Made by a program: the position numbers and the translations under genes
Shown here: one piece after another, positions 38,201 to 50,200 of the stretch
How the letters are laid out: every line of letters starts with the position of its first letter
Numbering within the stretch: the first letter of the stretch is position 1
Notes under the pieces: generated by a model
Told to the model about the DNA's origin: nothing
The model's database searches: none
Seen by the model: only the letters and a program-made list of their open reading frames with translations
Source: Penelope pileata
Taxonomy: Eukaryota; Chordata; Aves; Galliformes; Cracidae
Reading direction: 5' to 3'
Assembly (NCBI GenBank): GCA_013396635.1
Contig: WBMW01005537.1
Location: 186,001 to 250,000, forward strand
Length of the DNA: 64,000 nucleotides

Positions 38201-41200
38201 TGGCAAGTTGTAATTGCTCGCCTCCTTTCCTCAACTAACGTTCTCATGTTCCACAGGCTATAAATTACTGCTCTTTCTTTCCTTCAGAAGATAAGTGCCT
38301 TATCACCTCTCCTCTAACATCCCCACCACTCCTCAGGCAGTATCTTTGCTCGCAGGTGGTCTCATTGATACATATCTAATTAAAAGCAGAGCATTTTTTC
38401 TCAACTTGTACTCAGCTTTGAAGTACGTAGCTTTGATTTCAGAACTGAAGAACAGCTTCGTGTGCCTGAAAGATCTCCCTTTTCCAACCCCACTAGCTGG
38501 TCCAATAAAAGTACTTGCTCTGCCTACAAACTTGGCCTTGGCTGCGTACCAGTGCACTCAGTTATCGTCAGTGGAGCAGAGCAGGCGATTTTTCATGAAC
38601 TTGTTGAAGTGTGTGTTTGAAGTCAACAGCTCCTCAGAGCCTTGAAGATCAGGACAAAGTGTTTAAGTGTGATGAGATAGAGAAGAAAAGGATTCAGCAG
38701 AGGAAGATGATAACAAGATTAGCGATAAAAATGGTTTGGGGGCTTATCTGTTAGATGGGGACATTTTGTGTGGAAGAGGTACCCGAGATGAGGAAGCTGG
38801 AGATAGGCAGGAGATAGGAGATAGGACCCAGCATCAAATAGTTTAAATAGCATCACTCTACTACTTGTTGTTTTAGTGATTGTCTTAGGAATGCTTCTAT
38901 ATAGTGACTTACATAGAGGAGATCCTCCAAAGTTAGATAAGATATAAAAAGAAAGAACAATTCTCTCCAATTATGAGGAAAAAGGAGGGGAAGAAACGTC
39001 ATACACATAAGTGAAATAGCTGGACAGCTGCAAGTTGCATGGCTGGCAGTTACACAGAGATTTCCTGATTTTCAGATGTCACAAGGTCACGTTTTCACAA
39101 GTAGTTGGCTGGATCACTATGACACTGGGTTTATGACAATGGTGTCTATATTCTTCTTCTTTGCTAGTTCTTTTTAGGTTTTAAGAGTGGGTTGTGTTCT
39201 GTACCGTGAGATGTTAATGTGTTTGAGGAAAAGTAATGAAAAAGAAATCCAGTGAAATTCCCAAATTAGCGTAGAGGACAAGAAAATAGACCCAAGGTAT
39301 ATCATCCTTCCCCTAGGGCACCCTTTTACCCTTAAAGAACTTTTTATAAACGAGGCACTTTCAGTACTTTGGCATTATCAGCAGAAAGGTACTTTGTGCT
39401 AGGAGGGAGCAGGTGCTCTGTGCTATTCTGTCCTTTGAGAGCAATGTGAGGGAAAACCCTGTCCTATTCCTTACTGTTTTGTTTCGCCAGACCATCTCGT
39501 TGGTTGCTTGATTGTTTCTGTTTTTAAGTTTTAGCTACTTACCCTTTCAATTTGAGGTTTTAGAGTTTGTAAAGTATGTAGTAGGGTTGCTGCTTGATGG
39601 GAGGAACCTGGCTCAGAGACCTGAATAAGGCTTCAAAATACTGTTTGTCGTCTTTGACCTTTTGTTTGCACAAAGTGATATATCATTGTATGACACTGAC
39701 TGGTGAATACTCACGTATTTCGTAAAGCTAATATGTTGTTGCTGGTTTTGTTTTGCAGTACAGAATCGGGCAGTTGTACATGATAAGCAAGCACAGCCAT
39801 GAGCAGAGTGACCGAGGTGAAGGCGTCGAAGTGGTGCAGAACGAACCCTATGAAGATCCAAACCATGGCAATGGTCAGCTAACAGAAAAACGGGTCTATC
39901 TCAACAGGCAAGTGCAGTACAACTGCTTCTGTCAGCGTGGGCAGTCGTAAAAATTTGCAATGAATGCCCCTGTCAGACAAAAAGGTGAAATATGTCTTCC
40001 TATGATGAAATTATACTGCTGAAGGTCAATACCTCCAAACGAAGGCCGGAGATGGTTTTATGTTTATTTAAATATATGTATTTGTGTCCTATGAAATTTG
40101 TTGCTCCATCTGTTGGCAGTTTTATTACCGCTGATCTAATTGAATATTGCTGCTTTTCTGATGTTCTTCTATCCCCCTTGGCCTGCCTCATTTTATTACA
40201 CTTTTATGCCCTTTCATAGTGGGCATGGAAACACCATAGCTATTGCTTCTGTGTTGCAAGTTACTCCTCCACTGCAATCCTGACGTTTCTAACCTTAACT
40301 CAGGCTGAATTGAGTCACTGGTAAGGTTGCACGCTCACACACATACACTCAGACCGTGTATTTTGCCAACATTCAATATTATTACAATTGTAATTCTTTT
40401 TTCTCACAGGCTAGATGTAAGACTTGGTAAAAATCAATAAATTTGTTCCTGTTGTAGAGCTCTCAGATTTTTTTTGTTTGTTTCTGGTTATTTTTTTTCC
40501 TCCACATTAAGAAGAGATAAGGCATTAGGCACTGAAGGACATCTTCAGAATCATCACTTCATTGTAATTCGGAATAACTACAAGGGCTGGGTCCTAGAAA
40601 GCATGAGCAAGGCATACTTGGGGAACACGCTGCTTCTGTTAGTATAGGCAGTGGACCAAGGGATCCCATACCAAAGATGGGTATGAACATTGGCAAAGAA
40701 GAGTCGTGTGCCTGCAGTAACTGGGGAAGTTCACCTGAGCTACAATGGATATTTGAAGTCAGGTTTAAGGGACTACCTTACAAGAGCCTTTGTTTAGCTT
40801 GAGTTTATACTCTTCAAATTAAATCACCTCCTGTAACACTGTGTAGGAGCTTATGTCAAGTACTTACTTTACTGTATTACTCGTTCTATAACGCCTCTGT
40901 AGACAAGAGCTGCTTGTATGGATAAAAATAGCCACTGCCACCGGAGCAGCGATATCCATCGTGGTTACAGCAGGAAGCTATGCTGTTTAAATAGCCATTT
41001 TTGGAATCTCCAACTAAAAAAATCGTACTTCCTACAAGGCTAACACAATGCATTCAGAGATAAGGTGTTACTGCACTTCCTGCTGTAAATTGCCCTCAAG
41101 CTTCAGAAGTTTCCCAGATGTATTTTCTGGGAAACAAGTCCAATGGAAAACGTGAGTTGTCATAGCTTTCCTGCTGCTACGCTGAACTGGATATTGAAAA

Positions 41201-44200
41201 CTGTATGATGCCTTCGTGAAGGAGCTCCAGAACAGCACCAAGTTCAGTAAGTCAAGGGGTACTTGGACAGTGCAGATCTCCTGCAGAGCCAGCAGCTCTG
41301 CAGTCCTGCCAGACCTACCCCCAGTCCCACTGGGGAAAGGAGCTCAGACAGTAGGTGCTAGAAGGTGTGATTTTCCCTCCGTCAATTTCACAGCCAAAAG
41401 CTTTTGTTGCCATAGTGGTCCTAACGTTTTTTGATTTTCCCTGAGGAAATCTGAACTTTATATTTCAGTGGTGGTTTCTTGGGAAGATTTATGCGTTGTT
41501 TTGGTTTACCTTTTCTTGCCTGCTAATATTTTCATTTTTACATGTGTAAAATGCTGCCTGAAAGACTAGCACAAGAAAAGTTTATGCAGAGAAAATCTGG
41601 TTTTGAGCAATGTCATCAAAGAGCAAAAGTCAATGCACTTGACTTTGAATCTTTAGATGATGTGCTAACGTCTGCATTTTGCCTCTGGACAAATTCAATA
41701 TTTATGCATAGTTAGATCATGGTTAAATAACTTTAATGAGCCAGACTTATTTTCCCCAGAAGTTTGTTAATATGGAAAGTCATTTTATTTTCAGCACACA
41801 CACTTTTCTAAGCATAACTCTGTCAAACACGTACAGCTGGAAGATTGAACTTAGCTCAGTAAAGACTCAGTCTTAGCCCGAGTGATCTTCTTGGCTCATC
41901 AACAGATGAACACCATTTTAATTGAGTCCCTGCAGTACAATGAGAGCTGTGCTCTCTGAAGGCCTGTCTTTGAGTGGCTAGTACTGCATCCTTGTTACTG
42001 ACAGCTTAAGTGATGATAATTGATGTTATTAGGAAAGGCTTGAACTTGCTTTCTTTTTAAAATGTGTGTTCTGCACTTGGTGGTACCCTGAGTGACCAGG
42101 ACATAAGACACCCAAGATGCATGGTAAATAAAATGCTCCTGCACTTCCAGACTGTTGTTGTGCTGCGCTTTGATGGGCTTTCTGTGTGCTGTGTCCATCT
42201 TCATGTCTTTCACTTCTTATTCTGCTGCGGTTGTACCGCTGCGTTGATAAACTCCCTTAACTGATTGAACTCTGAGTTATGACATCAGTTCCACAGAATT
42301 GAAAAGAATCAATGTTTTCTTTTTTCCCACCAGCAAAATTGGACCAATCCCACCTGCCAGGCTCACAGAGGGGTCTGACAATTTTAATATAAAAGCACCA
42401 TAGTCAAGAGTCGATGTTGGTAGCGTGGGGAATTTGTGTGCACTGGGTGAGCAGAATGTGAGGGCTTGTGTGCCAGCAGAGACCATGGAGGAGCCTTAAG
42501 AACAAATAATGGGGTCAGATGGAAGTGGACCAGCACCACGGCCTTGCTCACGAGCTCTTATTAGAGAGTGCCTCCCAGTGGCTGAGGGTTCTGTGGCACA
42601 GACCCACCTTGCAGGGCTCACCTGCTGGTTGCTCCATGGCCAAAGGTCCAAGGCAAATTCTTGAAACCTGCATTGGAACCTCTCATCTGATCGGAGGTCA
42701 TGGCACCGGCACCATACTGCTGGCTTTGAGAGGGGAACAAGCTGTCTCTGTTTCATGTGTGTTAGTGGAAAAATCTGAGACAATGAACATCCACGAAATG
42801 AGTAGAGTGAAGTGTGGGTGTTACTGTGTCCCGTGAAACACGTGTCAAATTATGAGCATGTTTGCAACTATCTTCTTTTCTGCAGTGCTCCTAAGTCATA
42901 GCTTACTCTAATTGTTTATTTTCTTTTATTTTCAGCAAGCTACCTAGCTGGGCTAGAGCAGTCGTTCCCAAAATATTTTATGTTACAGAGAAGGCTTGGA
43001 ATTACTATCCTTATACAATCACAGGTAAGGAATGACAGGATTACTAACTTGTACTTGTTGGGTAGTTCAGCTTACTTTCCGAAGCTCCAAATTACATGGT
43101 GAGTGACAGACACAGAGATTATGGACTGTGGCTAAGTAAAACCTGTAATCTTCTACCTATGTGATACCTTCCTTGCAAGTAAAAACATTGGGTGCTTAGA
43201 TTCTGTGCTGACTTGTACCCTTCATTGTCCCATGCACTTTAGTCAACTATGAATCAGCAGGTTATCAGGGGTTTTGGATGATTAATGTATGTTTGCTGTA
43301 AGGATCTTGCATCATTGTTTTATTTCACATTTCTTTTTTCTTTCTTTTCCCTCATCGTTCTTTTTTTTACAAACGGACAATTGGAAATCAGAATACACAG
43401 TAAGTTCTTCTTCTTTTTATTCTAAAAATACAACATGATTGTGTGGTCTGTGGTACTGGAAGCCAGACTGATTCCTTGTTAATAGAACTAATGCATAATG
43501 CCCTCAGGAGTGGAACTTTATTTCAGCTATTTGTTTAGCAAAAGAAGGGTTAAATTTGAACTGTTTCCTATAAATTATTGACCTTATTTTTTAGCATTTG
43601 AAAACAACTTGATATATTTTTAGGCATTGACTGTAAAGGAGAAAAGTTTCTATAAAACGGGGCAAGGCTTTTAAGGTTCCAGTTATTACTTGGAGATATG
43701 AGAACATACTTTTGTTTTATTTATTATTTTATTAACTTATAAAATGCTCATCTCTGGTATAGCATCTGGAAAACTGTACAATCTGTAGACAAAATTAAGC
43801 AGAAACTGGGCCTAGTGCCCAGGAAAATCAGTTATTCCTCTAGCAGAGCTGAAGCAAAATATAGCACATAAATCATGAGAAAAATTGTTTTAAATGTATT
43901 GGCCTCAATAACGTGCAGAAAGTTTTCAGCAGCCTTTGGGAGATGGGGAGGGGATGGGGAGGAAGCTGCAGGTGAAAGGACATGTCAGAAACTGCTGCCT
44001 TGACTTGGAATGAGTTTCTGGTTACAGATAAAATACCATCCACTTGTTTTGTTAACTGCAGTGTTCGAAGTGTTTGTGCAGTGTTTTAAAACCAGTGAAG
44101 AACAAAGAGAGGAAAAACGTTTTGGTGTGAGAAATGTGGAAGAGACAGAAAAGAGGGATTTGAAGGCTTAGGTCTGGAAGCTGGGGGCTTAGAGTTGAGA

Positions 44201-47200
44201 ATGTGATGACGAATTGAAAACCTGAATGACTGAATTGTGCTTTTCAATATGTGCTGTATGTAGTAGGTTGCTCTGAAAGTAATGCCTCCTGTTTATTTCC
44301 ATGTTCCATAGAAACTACAACTGATACAAAGAGCACAATAACACCATTTGATAGAGCAAATTCTCAGCTACAAAACAGCATTTTTCAACATAGCCACCAC
44401 CATTAGTCAATTTGAGTGGATTGAGACACTTCATTTTGTGGTGTGACAGCTGTGCGTGGCCATCTGGAACGTGGCTCATCTTCCACACTGCTGTCACCAC
44501 TGCTGAAATTTCAGCAGCGTCCCTCGCTGTGCTGACACCACTGCTTGGTCTCCATAAATGTTCAGCAGCGTTGGTGGATGTCAGTGGGGGCAATTGTTTC
44601 CACATGGAGGAATTCAATTCCACACCTTTCCTCCATCTGCACTTCCGTGTCAGACACCGTTTTGTCAGGCTTCCCCTCTGCTGCCATCTGTGACACGGCA
44701 ACAAAATCCAGGGGAATGTTGGTGGGAAGGTTCAGCCTCTGCTGCCATCCCACCAACATCTGCCTCTGACGGCATGGGCCAAGGCAATGAAATAGGAGGC
44801 ATCACTTGCAGAGCAGCCCTTGTGTTTGTTACATGTTCTGCTTTGTTTCATCTGTAAAATTCATTTCATTATCAGAAGAAACCCTCATGTCCCATAATGG
44901 ACAGCAGCAGTTGAGGGACAGACTCAGCTGTTTTTGTCAGCAGAAACCTTCACCATGGCCTATTGCAGTGTATGGTGATGCAGTGCTTAAACCTTTGACA
45001 GCAGCTTTGACCTCGTGCTGGGAGGATGCTGTGCTGTGTCGGATTGATGTTGGTTACTCTGTTGTATATTTCTTTTTCTTTAACTGAAAGAGACTGGTAG
45101 GAATGATTAAAGGATTAGTAGCAGACAAATTATGTCTGTATCTGAAATGCAATACATCATCGAAACCAAAGAGCAGTGTGGTTCTCAAAGAATTGGAATC
45201 AGGAGTGATCTTCCCCTAACCTGATGGGACAACACCTGGAACACATTTCAGCAAGGGGTAAGAAGGGGTACAGCTGGAGAGATGCCCGAGAGCAGGATTG
45301 GATAGAATGCTAAAGAAAAATGAAATTGGTCTACAAATGCAGAAGGCAGGCAAAGCAGTCCCTAAGTGACAGCGTGACTGCCTGTGGGAATTCCCCAGTT
45401 CCCATAACTGCTCACCATGGTGCGAGGAAATAGGGCTAAAAATATTGGGATGAGATTAAAGAAACTGCATTTCACTCAGAAATCTGAAGCTGATTGACTA
45501 TGAAATGGCATTCAAGGGAAAATAGAGAAAGTGTCTTTGCCTCCAACTGTTGAATCTAGAACAAAGATGTTAAATATAGCATTGGGAATAATTCCAATAC
45601 TTGTCTGCAATATTAATCTAAATTTTGATCTATATTTGTTAGAGAATTCTGAAAGAAAGCAAAAACCAGCACAGATATTCCCCAGAAAATGTAAGACAGG
45701 TCAGAAACCCTTTTTTCTAAAAGTAGTGACTTCCCTCTGGAGGGTCTGTGGGCCATCCAAAGAATGAAACTGAGCCTCATTTCAAGGAATGCTGATTCTG
45801 AAGGTAGGGCAACGATTGCATAAATAAAGCATAATCTTATCAAGTAGAGTACGTACTGCTAGGAAGGAAAAATCAGACCTTTCTTCGTCTCTGAAGCTCC
45901 ACTCTAAATAAAGAGCAAGGATCCGAAGGGCTCAGTAGTGTTATTTCAGTGTGCAGCTCTGATTTAGAAGAGGATGTGAATGGCAGAGTGAAGCTTGCTG
46001 GAAGGTTTGGGCTCTTTGCACTGTAAAACATGAAGGCTGGTGAGAAATTGGACTCAGACAGTACAATTCAGTGGTTCAATACAGACCAATCTGTTTTGCC
46101 TGTGAAATAAGACAGATTTCATGATCATAACCTTCTCAAGAACCTGGAATTGTGAGACCTCATAAGAAAAAAGGTTCAGCGGGCATTGAGAATAATTTCT
46201 GGAATGGCATTCTCTGGAATGGTAGTGTGAAAAGCCAGGAGTGACTGGATGCACAAAAACAGAAATGGAAGTTGGTCTTTGTGATGTTTGTGCTCTGAAG
46301 TCGGGGTCCCGTTGTGATGGCATCTGCTTTAAGGGCTGGTGCCTGTTACACAGCAGATCTCTGAACTGGGCAGCAAACAGCAAGGTAGGACTGCTTGGTC
46401 TGCTCTCAGGTCTTGGCAGCTGTAGTAATAATATGTAAAGCAAATGATGTGCTAAAGATAATCAGCTTTACAGAGTGACTGTATGAGCGATGCTGTCAGT
46501 TGTGTACTGTGTGAAATATGGTAACGCCAGGAGAGCCTTGTAGAGTGTGTGCTGTGCTGTGCGTGGAGGAGGATCTCGTTAACGCTGCACTACAAAAGAG
46601 TTCTGATCAGGAAGGTGAGGCACGGGTAATGTCCCAAGAAATGCTGCATCAGACCTTGAGTTAATCCTTGCAAGTTTCCTGCTGATATTGAAAGAGAGGA
46701 AGAAGTAGGAAAAAAAATGCTTTTGGAGATGAAGCCAAAAGAATTCATCCAGAATTGGCAGTGCCATTTAGAGAAGAAGAGACTGCCTTAATGTTAAACG
46801 GTTGTTTGGTGGCTGGGGCATTTCTCTAAGTGAGAAGGTCTGATTTTTCATCTGACTTAAACTTCCATTTCAGTTGCTCTGGTTTTGATCTTGTCATTAG
46901 AAACCTGATGAGACAGCGTGCTGAAACAGATGTTTAATTTTTACTTACAAGTTCATTTCATGTTGTAATCAAGTTGATGTTAAGTTTATAAATTTGGGAT
47001 ACTGTATTTGAGGTACAGCTGAAAGGAAACCCTACAGAAGTGATCAGGAATGATCAGGAACCTTGGGTGCTGGTGAGTGCCTGCTGTCAAGCTGTGTGTG
47101 CTTTTGGGGAATGGATGTTTCCAGGTGTTAGCAAGAATTCCTTTGCAAGTTTCAGGCTGGAACCTTTTCCACTTTGAAGATGGAGAAAACCCTTATGTGC

Positions 47201-50200
47201 CAATTTATTGCAGCATGAGCAAGTGTGTGTCTTTTTACAAGTGCATAAAATATTTATGCTATTTTTAGACATGTGGAGAAGAATGACTCTCAGGGGACAC
47301 TTGCTGAGGTTCTCCAGCAAGATTGGAAATAATTAACGAGAAAGCAAACCTGTCTCTGTTGCAAACCAAATGAGAAAGGATTGCATGGAACTGAGTTTCA
47401 GTAGCTGCATCAGGGCGTTGTCAGACAATGAGCAGCACGGATCCATTCGACCTCTTCAAGTGACAGCTGAGATTCTGGACAAAGAGAGGGAGGAGAACAG
47501 AGAAGAAAAATACAAACAGGATTTAAGGAGGTGCTCTGCAGGTGTTTACCTTGAATCGTTGCAAGGAGTTCTGCTGTCTGATCTAAACAGTTCCAGTGCT
47601 GTTCGCAACATGTCAGTTCTGAGGCTGAGCTTTAAACCAGCTGGGTCATTTTTACCCTACTGAGGTTGTGCATAATCTTTGGCAATTATTAGTTTCACGT
47701 TTGTGAGTATGTAAAGCAAGACAGAGACCTGAGATGGCACGTTTTGTTCTCTGCAGGGAGGGAGAGAGTTTTTTCAACCTACCGATGGTACAAATTGAGT
47801 TAAGAATAGGACATAAATTCAGAATATTTATGAAAAACAGTCATGGAACAGAAAACAAGAGACAATGATTCCTTTGATGATATATCAAAGTGACATTAAT
47901 TCTTCTACAGCGAATGACTGAGGCAAATATAATCATTTCGTCTGCTATGTGTCAAGCCCCAGAGTGATAGTTGCTAAATGTTCCATTACTGACCTGCTGT
48001 TTTCTGATTACTTCTGAGAACAGGCGTGTTACGTGCTTCACAGAGCTGCCAGTTTATCCATGAAGCAAATTAGCTGGAAGGAATGTTTTTGTAATTGTTA
48101 GTTTTATAATCAAATGACTTGAGAAGGAAAAAAAAATGCTTCAGATAAGCATTGCATGGAATTTGTTGGTTTTTTTCCCCTGCCTTCTCTTTATCCCATC
48201 ACCACTGCTTGAAATCTGGACACAACAGCTCAGTCTTCAGTGCACAAACTTTTCTCCTGAATGCATGAAGGCTCTGCAGTAAAAACACAACAAGGTCTGT
48301 ATTGCAGGGTTGGAGCCTAATGCAAAGTCACTACCAAAGCTCCTTCCCTTCCCCACGTCTCCATGCCCTCCCCAAAGCTCAGAGGACAGGCTGACTGCTG
48401 ACCTGACTCTAGTAAATGTTCCCTGAGAGGCTACAGCAAAGAGAAGGACCACTGCAATATTTGTAAGAATCAAAAAACAGATTTTTAGAAAACCGCAAAC
48501 CCGTATTCTCATTTAATAGTTCAATCCCATTCAATCATCTCATTATTTACATACAAAACCAAACTGCTTAGGACAATCTTTTTCCACCACTGGCTTCTTA
48601 TAAAGCAGTCCAAACCCCTCTCTGGTTCGTGGGGCTGCCATTCCCTCGCACACAGTTTCTCTCTTCCACCTGCCTCCCTGGACAGGCTGCTGTTGCCGCG
48701 TATCAGAGCAGGATATCCTAAGGGAAGGCGAAAACAGAGATCAGTGCTGAGTTTCAGTGGTTGGAAGCAGCTCCTTAGTTAACTGGTTCTTCAAGTTCCT
48801 GTTTGTGATACAAACAAATAGTGGTTTTCTTTCTTACCTTCTTTAACTCCCTTATTTCAAGCTGGTTTTTTTGATGGCTTGGTTGTTTTTTGTTTGTTTG
48901 TTTACGGTGTTCCTACTCTTTCCTCTTAGCCATACGTTTTCCACTCTTTGACACCTTCTTGTGCTCTGCTTGCTGTGCAAATTCTCCTCCTCCTGCTTGG
49001 GTCTCAGCTTCTAAGTTCTGCCATCACCCCCTGCCCAGTCCTTTCCATCTGTTCTGCCCCAGCTTTGCCATCCCAGCTGATGGCAGCCTGTGCTGCATCC
49101 ACAGCAGCTCTGCACGTGGTGCTGGCCGGAGTGTTCTGCAGGCAGTCGATATTGTGGCCATTTTTCAAAAAACTTGGAATGTTCAAGAAACTTTATTATT
49201 ATACTCTGTAAATATCTGAAGGAAGCATTCTCATTTTAAATACACCGTGGAGACACTGTATTATCTTCATGTATCTTCTTGCATACAGATGTAGAGACGA
49301 CATCTTGTTTGCCCATACCCACGTGTGAGTTTGGTTTTCTCCTGGGTCCAGATCTCTCCACGCTGTCCTCACCGTGCCCCAGAGGCACTGGCAATCTCCA
49401 TGTTGCACCACTGTGCCCGTTCCATCCACCCTTCTCCTTTATAGATGCCTCCTTTTCCTCTGGGGTTGCTCTGTGCCTGTCTGCCTGCTTTCCCTCCTTG
49501 GCCCCTGCAGTGCTGGGGGTTCCTACAGGGAACCCTGCACTCGCCATTCGTCCCCACGTCCCCTTCATCTCTTAACAAGTAGGAGGGACTCCATGTTTGT
49601 CACCCTTCCTTTGATTTTCAACGAAGAACTGCTGTTACCAACTGGCTTCTAAAACAGTGCTCAAAACTTTTGAACTCAAAGCACGTGGTATCTGAAAGTT
49701 ACCATGTTTACAAAATAAAAAGTAATTGTGCTTGGCCATTCTCACCTCCTTATAGCAGTTATGTGCTCTTCAGCTCTAGACTTCAGGCTGCTCCAAGGAG
49801 GTTGCACTGTAAGGTGCCACTGTGTGTTGAAGATAATGTAAATGTGACCATATAAAAAATAATTCATCAGCCCAAAGGGAGGGGGGAGATCAGAGAGATC
49901 ACTTAGATGCAATGTCTGCCTCCCCAGGCTTTTGTGTCAAGATTTAGGGGGATATACTTTAAAAAAAAAAAAAAAAGTAACTTTTTCTGTACAAAAATAG
50001 CTTCCAAGGATTGTGGCCTAATATTCAGAAGGAGAGGTGGCGTGCAGTGATGGAGATCCAGCAGCTCTTGGAACATCCAACAGAAAGGAACCAAACGGGG
50101 AACGAAACCCTAAGATGGGGTCGATGAAGTCGCACGCCCTCGCACCAAACAGGCTGCAGAGGGGAAGGAATCCTCTGAGCCACCTCCTGCCCGGTGCACT

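Larger units (their letters stand above)
8237..39758 (+). other. PITPNC1: PITPNC1 intron 1 (31.5 kb)
   Basis: The first kilobase is still GC- and CpG-rich, with two single-N positions, a 32-base duplication and a CTCF motif. The remainder is AT-rich DNA without a recognised gene, RNA gene or long transposon. Small features are a 16-bp tandem repeat at 30631-30678, a homopurine tract at 30389-30439, and scattered A/T homopolymers (for example 22384-22398, 27276-27293, 29150-29165). Many frames of 60-160 codons occur, but none shows family features or spliced continuity. Confidence 0.85.

Noticed and set aside
39908..39915. Canonical GT donor at 39912 for PITPNC1 exon 2
   Set aside because: Using it adds four bases, shifts the frame and gives TAG after three codons in exon 3. 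The GC donor fits the family protein.
48890..49578. Overlapping frames of 87-110 codons in a pyrimidine-rich part of intron 4
   Set aside because: Frames on both strands reflect base composition. No frame has motif, signal or splice support.
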